Below the pieces are notes generated by a model. It made no database searches. It was not told the DNA's origin and saw only the letters and a program-made list of their open reading frames with translations. 64,000 bases of DNA, from assembly GCF_051020765.1 (NCBI RefSeq), contig NW_027469084.1:2108001-2172000 (forward strand). The letters are read 5' to 3'. How positions within the stretch are numbered: position 1 is the stretch's first letter; every line of letters begins with the position of its first letter. The position numbers and the translations under genes are program-made. The DNA comes from Lasioglossum baleicum (taxonomy: Eukaryota; Arthropoda; Insecta; Hymenoptera; Halictidae). Below, in pieces: positions 50,397 through 63,421 of this stretch.

Positions 50397-53300
50397 CGTG
50401 TTTTTACTCGACTAGCCTGCAGGATGGATCCTCTCGCACGTGTTTTTACTCGACTAGCCTGCGGGATGCATCCTCTCGCACGTGTTTTTGCTCGACTAGC
50501 CTGCGGGATGCATCCTCTCGCACGTGTTTTTGCTCGACTAGCCTGCGGGACGCATCCTCTCGCACGTGTTTTTACTCGACTACCCTGCGGGATGCATCAT
50601 CTCGCTCGTGTTTTTGCTCGACTAGCCATGCGCATCCCATAAAACCTGCGCATGCGCATCCCACAAAACCTGCGTATGCGCATCCCACAAAACCTGCGTA
50701 TGCGCATCCCACAAAACCTCGCACGTGCTTTACTCGACTAGCCTGCGGGATGCATCCTCTCGCACGTGTTTTTACTCGACTAGCCTGCGGGAAGCATCCT
50801 CTCGCACGTGTTTTTACTCGACTAGCCTGCGGGATGCATCCTCTCGCACGTGTTTTTGCTCGACTAGCCTGCGGGATGCATCCTCTCGCACGTGTTTTTA
50901 CTCGACTAGCCTGCGGGATGCATCCTCTCGCACGTGTTTTTACTCGACTAGCCTGCGGGATGCATCCTCTCGCACGTGTTTTTACTCGACTAGCCTGCGG
51001 GATGCATCCTCTCGCACGTGTTTTTGCTCGGCTAGCCTGCGGGATGCATCCTCTCGCACGTGTTTTTGCTCGACTAGCCATGCGCATCCCAAAAAACCTG
51101 CGCATGCGCATCCCACAAAACCTCGCACGTGTTTTTACTCGACTAGCCTGCGGGATGCATCCTCTCGCACGTGTTTTTACTCGACTAGCCTGCGGGATTC
51201 ATCCTCTCGCACGTGTTTTTACTCGACTAGCCTGCGGGATGCATCGTCTCGCACGTGTTTTTACTCGACTAGCCTGCGGGATGCATCCTCTCGCACGTGT
51301 TTTTGCTCGACTAGCCATGCCCATCCCAAAAAACCTGCGCATGCGCATCCCAAAAAATCTGCGCATGCGCATCCCACAAAACCTGCATATGCGCATCCCA
51401 CAAAACCTCGCACGTGTTTGTGCTCGACTAGCCTGCGGGATGCATCCTTTCGCACGTGTTTTTACTCGACTAGCCTGCGGGATGCATCCTCTCGCACGTG
51501 TTTTTGCTCGACTAGCCTGCGGGATGCATCCTCTCGCACGTGTTTTTGCTCGACTAGCCATGCGCATCCCAAAAAATCTGCGCATGCGCATCCCACAAAA
51601 CCTGCGCATGCGCATCCCACAAAACCTCGCACGTGTTTGTGCTCGACTAGACTGCGGGATGCATCCTTTCGCACGTGTTTTTACTCGACTAGCCTGCGGG
51701 ATGCATCCTCTCGCACGTGTTTTTGCTCGACTAGCCTGCGGGATGCATCCTCTCGCACGTGTTTGTGCTCGACTAGCCTGCGGGATGCATCCTCTCGCAC
51801 GTGTTTTTACTCGACTAGCCTGCGGGATGCATCCTCTCGCACGTGTTTTTACTCGACTAGCCTGCGGGATGCATCCTCTCGCACGTGTTTTTACTCGACT
51901 ACCCTGCGGGATGCATCCTCTCGCACGTGTTTTTGCTCGACTAGCCATGCGCATCTCAAAAAACCTGCGCATGCGCATCCCAAAAAACCTGCGCATGCGC
52001 ATCCCAAAAAACCTGCGCATGCGCATCCCACAAAACCTGCGCATGCGCATCCCACAAAACCTCGCACGTGTTTTTACTCGACTAGCCTGCGGGATGCATC
52101 CTCTCGCACGTGTTTTTACTCGACTAGCCTGCGGGATGCATCCTCTCGCACGTGTTTTTGCTCGACTAGCCATGCGCATCCCTAAAAACCTGCACATGCG
52201 CATCCCAAAAAACCTGCGCATGCGCATCCCACAAAACCTGCGCATGCGCATCCCACAAAACCTCGCACGTGTTTTTACTCGACTAGCCTGCGGGATGCAT
52301 CCTCTCGCACGTGTTTTTACTCGACTAGCCTGCGGGATGCATCCTCTCGCACGTGTTTTTACTCGACTAGCCTGCGGGATGCATCGTCTCGCACGTGTTT
52401 TTGCTCGACTAGCCTGCGGGATGCATCCTCTCGCACGTGTTTTTGCTCGACTAGCCATGCGCATCCCAAAAAACCTGCGCATGCGCATCCCAAAAAATCT
52501 GCGCATGCGCATCCCACAAAACCTGCGCATGCGCATCCCACAAAACCTCGCACGTGTTTTTACTCGACTAGCCTGCGGGATGCATCCTCTCGCACGTGTT
52601 TTTGCTCGACTAGCCTGCGGGATGCATCCTCTCGCACGTGTTTGTGCTCGACTAGCCTGCGGGATGCATCCTCTCGCACGTGTTTTTATTCGACTAGCCT
52701 GCGGGAAGCATCCTCTCGCACGTGTTTTTGCTCGACTAGCTATGCGCATCTAAAAAAACCTGCGCATGCGCATCCCAAAAAACCTGCGCATGCGCATCCC
52801 AAAAAACCTGCGCATGCGCATCCCACAAAACCTGCGCATGCGCATCCCACAAAACCTCGCACGTGTTTTTACTCGACTAGCCTGCGGGATGCATCCTCTC
52901 GCACGTGTTTTTACTCGACTAGCCTGCGGGATGCATCCTCTCGCACGTGTTTTTGCTCGACTAGCCATGCGCATCCCTAAAAACCTGCACATGCGCATCC
53001 CAAAAAACCTGCGCATGCGCATCCCACAAAACCTGCGCATGCGCATCCCACAAAACCTCGCACGTGTTTTTACTCGACTAGCCTGCGGGATGCATCGTCT
53101 CGCACGTGTTTTTGCTCGACAAGCCTGCGGGATGCATCCTCTCGCACGTGTTTTTGCTCAACTAGCCTGCGGGATGCATCCTTTCGCACGTGTTTTTACT
53201 CGACTAGCCTGCGGGATGCATCCTCTCGCACGTGTTTTTGCTCGACTAGCCTGCGGGATGCATCCTCTCGCACGTCTTTTTGCTCGACTAGCCATGCGCA

Positions 53301-54200
53301 TCCCAAAAAATCTGCGCATGCGCATCCCACAAAACCTGCGCATGCGCATCCCACAAAACCTCGCACGTGTTTGTGCTCGACTAGACTGCGGGATGCATCC
53401 TTTCGCACGTGTTTTTACTCGACTAGCCTGCGGGATGCATCCTCTCGCACGTGTTTTTACTCGACTAGCCTGCGGGATGCATCCTCTCGCACGTGTTTTT
53501 GCTCGACTAGCCTGCGGGATGCATCCTCTCGCACGTGTTTTTGCTCGACTAGCCTGCGGGATGCATCCTCTCGCACGTGTTTTTACTCGACTAGCCTGCG
53601 GGATGCATCCTCTCGCACGTGTTTTTACTCGACTACCCTGCGGGATGCATCCTCTCGCACGTGTTTTTGCTCGACTAGCCATGCGCATCTCAAAAAACCT
53701 GCGCATGCGCATCCCAAAAAACCTGCGCATGCGCATCCCAAAAAACCTGCGCATGCGCATCCCACAAAACCTGCGCATGCGCATCCCACAAAACCTCGCA
53801 CGTGTTTTTACTCGACTAGCCTGCGGGATGCATCCTCTCGCACGTGTTTTTACTCGACTAGCCTGCGGGATGCATCCTCTCGCACGTGTTTTTGCTCGAC
53901 TAGCCATGCGCATCCCTAAAAACCTGCACATGCGCATCCCAAAAAACCTGCGCATGCGCATCCCACAAAACCTGCGCATGCGCATCCCACAAAACCTCGC
54001 ACGTGTTTTTACTCGACTAGCCTGCGGGATGCATCCTCTCGCACGTGTTTTTACTCGACTAGCCTGCGGGATGCATCCTCTCGCACGTGTTTTTACTCGA
54101 CTAGCCTGCGGGATGCATCGTCTCGCACGTGTTTTTGCTCGACTAGCCTGCGGGATGCATCCTCTCGCACGTGTTTTTGCTCGACTAGCCATGCGCATCC
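50397..54200. repeat. 4,907-bp duplication, copy 2 (3.8 kb retained)
   Basis: This segment is the tandem partner of 45490-49293. The match ends near 54201. There copy 1 has a short B block of two units (CATCCCACAAAACC then TGCATATGCG, 49283), while this copy has a four-unit block. That block and its surroundings resemble 52440-52550 instead, which points to an unequal exchange. Confidence 0.8.
50590..50732. repeat. Tag module with GTGCTTTACTCG, copy 3 of 4
   Basis: This is the partner of copy 2 within the 4,907-bp duplication (shortened T tract at 50728). Confidence 0.8.
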
Positions 54201-55147
54201 CAAAAAACCTGCGCATGCGCATCCCAAAAAATCTGCGCATGCGCATCCCACAAAACCTGCGCATGCGCATCCCACAAAACCTCGCACGTGTTTTTACTCG
54301 ACTAGCCTGCGGGATGCATCCTCTCGCACGTGTTTTTACTCGACTAGCCTGCGGGATGCATCCTCTCGCACGTGTTTTTACTCGACTAGCCTGCGGGATG
54401 CATCCTCTCGCACGTGTTTTTGCTCGGCTAGCCTGCGGGATGCATCCTCTCGCACGTGTTTTTGCTCGACTAGCCATGCGCATCCCAAAAAACCTGCGCA
54501 TGCGCATCCCACAAAACCTCGCACGTGTTTTTACTCGACTAGCCTGCGGGATGCATCCTCTCGCACGTGTTTGTGCTCGACTAGCCTGCGGGATGCATCC
54601 TCTCGCACGTGTTTTTACTCGACTAGCCTGCGGGATGCATCCTCTCGCACGTGTTTTTGCTCGACTAGCCTGCGGGATGCATCCTCTCGCACGTGTTTTT
54701 ACTCGACTAGCCTGCGGGATGCATCCTCTCGCACGTGTTTTTACTCGACTAGCCTGCGGGATGCATCGTCTCGCACGTGTTTTTACTCGACTAGCCTGCG
54801 GGATGCATCCTCTCGCACGTGTTTTTGCTCGATTAGCCATGCGCATCCCAAAAAACCTGCGCATGCGCATCCCAAAAAATCTGCGCATGCGCATCCCACA
54901 AAACCTGCGCATGCGCATCCCACAAAACCTCGCACGTGTTTGTGCTCGACTAGCCTGCGGGATGCATCCTTTCGCACGTGTTTTTACTCGACTAGCCTGC
55001 GGGATGCATCCTCTCGCACGTGTTTTTGCTCGACTAGCCTGCGGGATGCATCCTCTCGCACGTGTTTTTGCTCGACTAGCCATGCGCATCCCAAAAAATC
55101 TGCGCATGCGCATCCCACAAAACCTGCGCATGCGCATCCCACAAAAC

Positions 55148-56644
55148 CTCGCACGTGTTTGTGCTCGACTAGACTGCGGGATCGCATCCTTTCGCACGTG
55201 TTTTTACTCGACTAGCCTGCGGGATGCATCCTCTCGCACGTGTTTTTGCTCGACTAGCCTGCGGGATGCATCCTCTCGCACGTGATTTTGCTCGACTAGC
55301 CTGCGGGATGCATCCTCTCGCACGTGTTTTTGCTCGACTAGCCTGCGGGACGCATCCTCTCGCACGTGTTTTTACTCGACTAGCCTGCAGGATGCATCCT
55401 CTCGCACGTGTTTTTACTCGACTAGCCTGCGGGATGTATCCTCTCACACGTGTTTTTGCTCGACTAGCCTGCGGGATGCATCCTCTCGCACGTGTTTTTG
55501 CTCGACTAGCCTGCGGGATGCATCCTCTCGCACGTGTTTTTGCTCGACTAGCCTGCGGGATGCATCCTCTCGCACGTGTTTTTGCTCGACTAGCCTGCGG
55601 GATGCATCCTCTCGCACGTGTTTTTGCTCGACTAGCCTGCGGGACGCATCCTCTCGCACGTGTTTTTACTCGACTAGCCTGCAGGATGGATCCTCTCGCA
55701 CGTGTTTTTACTCGACTAGCCTGCGGGATGCATCCTCTCGCACGTGTTTTTGCTCGACTAGCCTGCGGGATGCATCCTCTCGCACGTGTTTTTGCTCGAC
55801 TAGCCTGCGGGATGCATCCTCTCGCACGTGTTTTTGCTCGACTAGCCTGCGGGATGCATCCTCTCGCACGTGTTTTTGCTCGACTAGCCTGCGGGACGCA
55901 TCCTCTCGCACGTGTTTTTACTCGACTAGCCTGCAGGATGGATCCTCTCGCACGTGTTTTTACTCGACTAGCCTGCGGGATGCATCCTCTCGCACGTGTT
56001 TTTGCTCGACTAGCCTGCGGGATGCATCCTCTCGCACGTGTTTTTGCTCGACTAGCCTGCGGGACGCATCCTCTCGCACGTGTTTTTACTCGACTAGCCT
56101 GCAGGATGCATCCTCTCGCACGTGTTTTTACTCGACTAGCCTGCGGGATGCATCCTCTCGCACGTGTTTTTGCTCGACTAGCCTGAGGGATGCATCCTCT
56201 CGCACGTGTTTTTGCTCGACTAGCCTGCGGGATGCATCCTCTCGCACGTGTTTTTGCTCGACTAGCCTGCGGGATGCATCCTCTCGCACGTGTTTTTGCT
56301 CGACTAGCCTGCGGGACGCATCCTCTCGCACGTGTTTTTACTCGACTAGCCTGCAGGATGGATCCTCTCGCACGTGTTTTTACTCGACTAGCCTGCGGGA
56401 TGCATCCTCTCGCACGTGTTTTTGCTCGACTAGCCTGCGGGATGCATCCTCTCGCACGTGTTTTTGCTCGACTAGCCTGCGGGACGCATCCTCTCGCACG
56501 TGTTTTTACTCGACTAGCCTGCAGGATGCATCCTCTCGCACGTGTTTTTGCTCGACTAGCCTGCGGGATGCATCCTCTCGCACGTGTTTTTACTCGACTA
56601 CCCTGCGGGATGCATCCTCTCGCTCGTGTTTTTGCTCGACTAGC
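55148..56644. repeat. Zone 6: pure A array, 35 intervals
   Basis: The span equals 35 x 42 bp plus the junction plus one base. The extra base is the C at about 55183, which turns GGGATGCATCC into GGGATCGCATCC. The variant order (GGACGCATCC, CTGCAGGATGC, GGATGTATCC, then repeated GGACGCATCC and GGATGGATCC pairs) parallels 29.5-30.6 kb with two additional plain units. A GCCTGAGGGATG unit at 56182 gives a local TGA in one frame. Confidence 0.88.
55183..55183. other. One-base C insertion in an A unit
   Basis: GGGATCGCATCC stands where all comparable units read GGGATGCATCC. It lies just after a GACTAGACTGCGG unit. Partner units at 46751, 49576 and 57675 do not have it. Confidence 0.8.
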
Positions 56645-56750
56645 CATGCGCATCCCATAAAACCTGCGCATGCGCATCCCACAAAACCTGCGTATGCGCA
56701 TCCCACAAAACCTGCGTATGCGCATCCCACAAAACCTCGCACGTGCTTTA
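56608..56750. repeat. Tag module with GTGCTTTACTCG, copy 4 of 4
   Basis: This module has the same CCCATAAAACC block and shortened T tract (56746), but the preceding unit reads CATCCTCTCGCTCG rather than CATCATCTCGCTCG. The sequence after it resembles that after copies 1-3 for about 350 bp, with substitutions such as ACTATCCTGCGG (56840) and GCACAGGTTTT (56908), and then a different B block. Confidence 0.75.
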
Positions 56751-57644
56751 CTCGACTAGCCTGCGGGATGCATCCTCTCGCACGTGTTTTTACTCGACTA
56801 GCCTGCGGGAAGCATCCTCTCGCACGTGTTTTTACTCGACTATCCTGCGGGATGCATCCTCTCGCACGTGTTTTTGCTCGACTAGCCTGCGGGATGCATC
56901 CTCTCGCACAGGTTTTTACTCGACTAGCCTGCGGGATGCATCCTCTCGCACGTGTTTTTACTCGACTAGCCTGCGGGATGCATCCTCTCGCACGTGTTTT
57001 TACTCGACTAGCCTGCGGGATGCATCCTCTCGCACGTGTTTTTGCTCGGCTAGCCTGCGGGATGCATCCTATCGCACGTGTTTTTGCTCGACTAGCCATG
57101 CGCATCCCAAAAAACCTGCGCATGCGCATCCCAAAAAACCTGCGCATGCGCATCCCAAAAAACCTGCGCATGCGCATCCCACAAAACCTCGCACGTGTTT
57201 TTACTCGACTAGCCTGCGGGATGCATCCTCTCGCACGTGTTTTTACTCGACTAGCCTGCGGGATGCATCCTCTCGCACGTGTTTTTACTCGACTAGCCTG
57301 CGGGATGCATCGTCTCGCACGTGTTTTTACTCGACTAGCCTGCGGGATGCATCCTCTCGCACGTGTTTTTGCTCGACTAGCCATGCGCATCCCAAAAAAC
57401 CTGCGCATGCGCATCCCACAAAACCTCGCACGTGTCTGTGCTCGACTAGCCTGCGGGATGCATCCTTTCGCACGTGTTTTTACTCGACTAGCCTGCGGGA
57501 TGCATCCTCTCGCACGTGTTTTTGCTCGACTAGCCTGCGGGATGCATCCTCTCGCACGTGTTTTTGCTCGACTAGCCATGCGCATCCCAAAAAATCTGCG
57601 CATGCGCATCCCAAAAAAACCTGCGCATGCGCATCCCACAAAAC
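56645..57644. repeat. Zone 7: mixed array between two pure-A runs
   Basis: The zone has five B blocks: the tag module, a four-unit block near 57096, two-unit blocks near 57383, and a final block near 57577 with a B unit of 25 bp. That unit has seven A residues (57613-57619) instead of six, shifting the phase by one. A CACGTGTCTGTG unit at 57429 is private. Confidence 0.82.
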
Positions 57645-57911
57645 CTCGCACGTGTTTGTGCTCGACTAGACTGCGGGATGCATCCTTTCGCACGTGTTTT
57701 TACTCGACTAGCCTGCGGGATGCATCCTCTCGCACGTGTTTTTGCTCGACTAGCCTGCGGGATGCATCCTCTCGCACGTGTTTGTGCTCGACTAGCCTGC
57801 GGGATGCATCCTCTCGCACGTGTTTTTACTCGACTAGCCTGCGGGATGCATCCTCTCGCACGTGTTTTTGCTCGACTAGCCTGCGGGATGCATCCTCTCG
57901 CACGTGTTTTT

Positions 57912-59906
57912 GCTCGACTAGCCTGCGGGATGCATCCTCTCGCACGTGTTTGTGCTCGACTAGCCTGCGGGATGCATCCTCTCGCACGTGTTTTTACTCG
58001 ACTAGCCTGCGGGATGCATCCTCTCGCACGTGTTTTTGCTCGACTAGCCTGCGGGATGCATCCTCTCGCACGTGTTTTTGCTCGACTAGCCTGCGGGATG
58101 CATCCTCTCGCACGTGTTTTTGCTCGACTAGCCTGCGGGACGCATCCTCTCGCACGTGTTTTTACTCGACTAGCCTGCAGGATGGATCCTCTCGCACGTG
58201 TTTTTACTCGACTAGCCTGCGGGATGCATCCTCTCGCACGTGTTTTTGCTCGACTAGCCTGCGGGATGCATCCTCTCGCACGTGTTTTTGCTCGACTAGC
58301 CTGCGGGATGCATCCTCTCGCACGTGTTTTTGCTCGACTAGCCTGCGGGATGCATCCTCTCGCACGTGTTTTTGCTCGACTAGCCTGCGGGATGCATCCT
58401 CTCGCACGTGTTTTTGCTCGACTAGCCTGCGGGATGCATCCTCTCGCACGTGTTTTTGCTCGACTAGCCTGCGGGACGCATCCTCTCGCACGTGTTTTTA
58501 CTCGACTAGCCTGCGGGATGCATCCTCTCGCACGTGTTTTTACTCGACTAGCCTGCGGGAAGCATCCTCTCGCACGTGTTTTTGCTCGACTAGCTATGCG
58601 CATCTAAAAAAACCTGCGCATGCGCATCCCAAAAAACCTGCGCATGCGCATCCCAAAAAACCTGCGCATGCGCATCCCACAAAACCTGCGCATGCGCATC
58701 CCACAAAACCTCGCACGTGTTTTTACTCGACTAGCCTGCGGGATGCATCCTCTCGCACGTGTTTTTACTCGACTAGCCTGCGGGATGCATCCTCTCGCAC
58801 GTGTTTTTGCTCGACTAGCCATGCGCATCCCTAAAAACCTGCACATGCGCATCCCAAAAAACCTGCGCATGCGCATCCCACAAAACCTGCGCATGCGCAT
58901 CCCACAAAACCTCGCACGTGTTTTTACTCGACTAGCCTGCGGGATGCATCGTCTCGCACGTGTTTTTGCTCGACTAGCCTGCGGGATGCATCCTCTCGCA
59001 CGTGTTTTTGCTCGACTAGCCTGCGGGATGCATCCTTTCGCACGTGTTTTTACTCGACTAGCCTGCGGGATGCATCCTCTCGCACGTGTTTTTGCTCGAC
59101 TAGCCTGCGGGATGCATCCTCTCGCACGTGTTTTTGCTCGACTAGCCATGCGTATCCCAAAAAATCTGCGCATGCGCATCCCACAAAACCTGCGCATGCG
59201 CATCCCACAAAACCTCGCACGTGTTTGTGCTCGACTAGACTGCGGGATGCATCCTTTCGCACGTGTTTTTACTCGACTAGCCTGCGGGATGCATCCTCTC
59301 GCACGTGTTTTTACTCGACTAGCCTGCGGGATGCATCCTCTCGCACGTGTTTTTGCTCGACTAGCCTGCGGGATGCATCCTCTCGCACGTGTTTTTGCTC
59401 GACTAGCCTGCGGGATGCATCCTCTCGCACGTGTTTTTACTCGACTAGCCTGCGGGATGCATCCTCTCGCACGTGTTTTTACTCGACTACCCTGCGGGAT
59501 GCATCCTCTCGCACGTGTTTTTGCTCGACTAGCCATGCGCATCTCAAAAAACCTGCGCATGCGCATCCAAAAAAACCTGCGCATGCGCATCCCAAAAAAC
59601 CTGCGCATGCGCATCCCACAAAACCTGCGCATGCGCATCCCACAAAACCTCGCACGTGTTTTTACTCTACTAGCCTGCGGGATGCATCCTCTCGCACGTG
59701 TTTTTACTCGACTAGCCTGCGGGATGCATCCTCTCGCACGTGTTTTTGCTCGACTAGCCATGCGCATCCCTAAAAACCTGCACATGCGCATCCCAAAAAA
59801 CCTGCGCATGCGCATCCCACAAAACCTGCGCATGCGCATCCCACAAAACCTCGCACGTGTTTTTACTCGACTAGCCTGCGGGATGCATCCTCTCGCACGT
59901 GTTTTT
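57912..59906. repeat. 1,995-bp tandem duplication, copy 1
   Basis: Copy 1 combines most of a 22-interval pure-A run (57645-58594) with class II B blocks. Tags shared with copy 2 are TAGCTATGCGC (58591/60586), GCGTATCCC (59151/61146) and TTTTTACTCTAC (59661/61656). Private differences are CATCCAAAAAAACC (59567) here, against CATTCTCTCG (61111) and TTTTTGCACGAC (60448) in copy 2. Confidence 0.8.
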
Positions 59907-61901
59907 ACTCGACTAGCCTGCGGGATGCATCCTCTCGCACGTGTTTGTGCTCGACTAGCCTGCGGGATGCATCCTCTCGCACGTGTTTTTACTCGACTAG
60001 CCTGCGGGATGCATCCTCTCGCACGTGTTTTTGCTCGACTAGCCTGCGGGATGCATCCTCTCGCACGTGTTTTTGCTCGACTAGCCTGCGGGATGCATCC
60101 TCTCGCACGTGTTTTTGCTCGACTAGCCTGCGGGACGCATCCTCTCGCACGTGTTTTTACTCGACTAGCCTGCAGGATGGATCCTCTCGCACGTGTTTTT
60201 ACTCGACTAGCCTGCGGGATGCATCCTCTCGCACGTGTTTTTGCTCGACTAGCCTGCGGGATGCATCCTCTCGCACGTGTTTTTGCTCGACTAGCCTGCG
60301 GGATGCATCCTCTCGCACGTGTTTTTGCTCGACTAGCCTGCGGGATGCATCCTCTCGCACGTGTTTTTGCTCGACTAGCCTGCGGGATGCATCCTCTCGC
60401 ACGTGTTTTTGCTCGACTAGCCTGCGGGATGCATCCTCTCGCACGTGTTTTTGCACGACTAGCCTGCGGGACGCATCCTCTCGCACGTGTTTTTACTCGA
60501 CTAGCCTGCGGGATGCATCCTCTCGCACGTGTTTTTACTCGACTAGCCTGCGGGAAGCATCCTCTCGCACGTGTTTTTGCTCGACTAGCTATGCGCATCT
60601 AAAAAAACCTGCGCATGCGCATCCCAAAAAACCTGCGCATGCGCATCCCAAAAAACCTGCGCATGCGCATCCCACAAAACCTGCGCATGCGCATCCCACA
60701 AAACCTCGCACGTGTTTTTACTCGACTAGCCTGCGGGATGCATCCTCTCGCACGTGTTTTTACTCGACTAGCCTGCGGGATGCATCCTCTCGCACGTGTT
60801 TTTGCTCGACTAGCCATGCGCATCCCTAAAAACCTGCACATGCGCATCCCAAAAAACCTGCGCATGCGCATCCCACAAAACCTGCGCATGCGCATCCCAC
60901 AAAACCTCGCACGTGTTTTTACTCGACTAGCCTGCGGGATGCATCGTCTCGCACGTGTTTTTGCTCGACTAGCCTGCGGGATGCATCCTCTCGCACGTGT
61001 TTTTGCTCGACTAGCCTGCGGGATGCATCCTTTCGCACGTGTTTTTACTCGACTAGCCTGCGGGATGCATCCTCTCGCACGTGTTTTTGCTCGACTAGCC
61101 TGCGGGATGCATTCTCTCGCACGTGTTTTTGCTCGACTAGCCATGCGTATCCCAAAAAATCTGCGCATGCGCATCCCACAAAACCTGCGCATGCGCATCC
61201 CACAAAACCTCGCACGTGTTTGTGCTCGACTAGACTGCGGGATGCATCCTTTCGCACGTGTTTTTACTCGACTAGCCTGCGGGATGCATCCTCTCGCACG
61301 TGTTTTTACTCGACTAGCCTGCGGGATGCATCCTCTCGCACGTGTTTTTGCTCGACTAGCCTGCGGGATGCATCCTCTCGCACGTGTTTTTGCTCGACTA
61401 GCCTGCGGGATGCATCCTCTCGCACGTGTTTTTACTCGACTAGCCTGCGGGATGCATCCTCTCGCACGTGTTTTTACTCGACTACCCTGCGGGATGCATC
61501 CTCTCGCACGTGTTTTTGCTCGACTAGCCATGCGCATCTCAAAAAACCTGCGCATGCGCATCCCAAAAAACCTGCGCATGCGCATCCCAAAAAACCTGCG
61601 CATGCGCATCCCACAAAACCTGCGCATGCGCATCCCACAAAACCTCGCACGTGTTTTTACTCTACTAGCCTGCGGGATGCATCCTCTCGCACGTGTTTTT
61701 ACTCGACTAGCCTGCGGGATGCATCCTCTCGCACGTGTTTTTGCTCGACTAGCCATGCGCATCCCTAAAAACCTGCACATGCGCATCCCAAAAAACCTGC
61801 GCATGCGCATCCCACAAAACCTGCGCATGCGCATCCCACAAAACCTCGCACGTGTTTTTACTCGACTAGCCTGCGGGATGCATCCTCTCGCACGTGTTTT
61901 T
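59907..61901. repeat. 1,995-bp tandem duplication, copy 2
   Basis: Copy 2 begins with a 17-interval pure-A run (59850-60589) and repeats copy 1 in register until about 61945, where a TTTTTACT unit stands in place of TTTGTGCT. The first part of its B region, about 60590-61030, occurs again at 62324-62764 (offset 1,734 bp), with the TAGCTATGCGC junction at 62320. Confidence 0.8.
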
Positions 61902-62639
61902 ACTCGACTAGCCTGCGGGATGCATCCTCTCGCACGTGTTTTTACTCGACTAGCCTGCGGGATGCATCGTCTCGCACGTGTTTTTGCTCGACTAGCCTGC
62001 GGGATGCATCCTCTCGCACGTGTTTTTGCTCGACTAGCCATGCGCATCCCAAAAAACCTGCGCATGCGCATCCCAAAAAATCTGCGCATGCGCATCCCAC
62101 AAAACCTGCGCATGCGCATCCCACAAAACCTCGCACGTGTTTTTACTCGACTAGCCTGCGGGATGCATCCTCTCGCACGTGTTTTTGCTCGACTAGCCTG
62201 CGGGATGCATCCTCTCGCACGTGTTTGTGCTCGACTAGCCTGCGGGATGCATCCTCTCGCACGTGTTTTTACTCGACTAGCCTGCGGGAAGCATCCTCTC
62301 GCACGTGTTTTTGCTCGACTAGCTATGCGCATCTAAAAAAAACTGCGCATGCGCATCCCAAAAAATCTGCGCATGCGCATCCCAAAAAACCTGCGCATGC
62401 GCATCCCACAAAACCTGCGCATGCGCATCCCACAAAACCTCGCACGTGTTTTTACTCGACTAGCCTGCGGGATGCATCCTCTCGCACGTGTTTTTACTCG
62501 ACTAGCCTGCGGGATGCATCCTCTCGCACGTGTTTTTGCTCGACTAGCCATGCGCATCCCTAAAAACCTGCACATGCGCATCCCAAAAAACCTGCGCATG
62601 CGCATCCCACAAAACCTGCGCATGCGCATCCCACAAAAC

Positions 62640-63421
62640 CTCGCACGTGTTTTTACTCGACTAGCCTGCGGGATGCATCGTCTCGCACGTGTTTTTGCTC
62701 GACTAGCCTGCGGGATGCATCCTCTCGCACGTGTTTTTGCTCGACTAGCCTGCGGGATGCATCCTCTCGCACGTGTTTTGGCTCGACTAGCCTGCGGGAT
62801 GCATCCTCTCGCACGTGTTTTTGCTCGACTAGCCTGCGGGATGCATCCTCTCGCACGTGTTTTTACTCGACTAGCCTGCGGGATGCATCCTCTCGCACGT
62901 GTTTTTGCTCGACTAGCCTGCGGGAAGCATCCTCTCGCACGTGTTTTTGCTCGACTAGCCTGCGGGATGCATCCTCTCGCACGTGTTTTTGCTCGACTAG
63001 CCTGCGGGATGCATCCTCTCGCACGTGTTTTTACGCGACTAGCCTGCGGGATGCATCCTCTCGCACGTGTTTTTGCTCGACTAGCCTGCGGGATGCATCC
63101 TCTCGCACGTGTTTTTACTCGACTACCCTGCGGGATGCATCCTCTCGCTCGTGTTTTTACTCGACTAGCCTGCGGGATGCATCCTCTCGCACGTGTTTTT
63201 GCTCGACTAGCCTGCGGGATGCATCCTCTCGCACGTGTTTTTACTCGACTAGCCTGCGGGATGCATCCTCTCGCACGTGTTTTTACTCGACTAGCCTGCG
63301 GGATGCATCCTCTCGCACGTGTTTTTACTCGACTAGCCTGCGGGATGCATCCTCTCGCACGTGTTTTTGCTCGGCTAGCCTGCGGGATGCATCCTCTCGC
63401 ACGTGTTTTTGCTCGACTAGC
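62640..63421. repeat. Pure A run, 18 intervals
   Basis: The run is exactly 18 x 42 bp plus the junction. It contains private variants: CACGTGTTTTGGCTCG (62772), TTTTTACGCGAC (63030), a GGGAAGCATCC unit and a CTCGCTCGTG unit near 63142. It lacks the GGACGCATCC/GGATGGATCC pairs of zones 2, 4 and 6, so it probably arose separately from them. Confidence 0.82.

Larger units (their letters stand above)
42423..55147. repeat. Zone 5: mixed array, class II B blocks
   Basis: B blocks beginning CATGCGCATCTC and blocks with CATCCCTAAAAACC/TGCACATGCG alternate with class I style blocks (AAAATCTGCG). Tags used for the internal duplications are GTGCTTTACTCG, TAGCTATGCGCATCTAAA (near 47831 and 52738), GACTAGACTGCGG, CCCATAAAACC and GGGATTCATCC. 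The zone includes a pure-A run of 16 intervals at 42537-43234. Two one-base deletions in B units (42435 and 45013) and one one-base insertion at the right edge (55183) disturb the phase. Confidence 0.88.

Noticed and set aside
50397..54200. Treating the 4,907-bp duplication as an assembly error
   Set aside because: The copies differ by at least one substitution and end differently near 49.3/54.2 kb, so they are probably real. I cannot exclude an error without reads.
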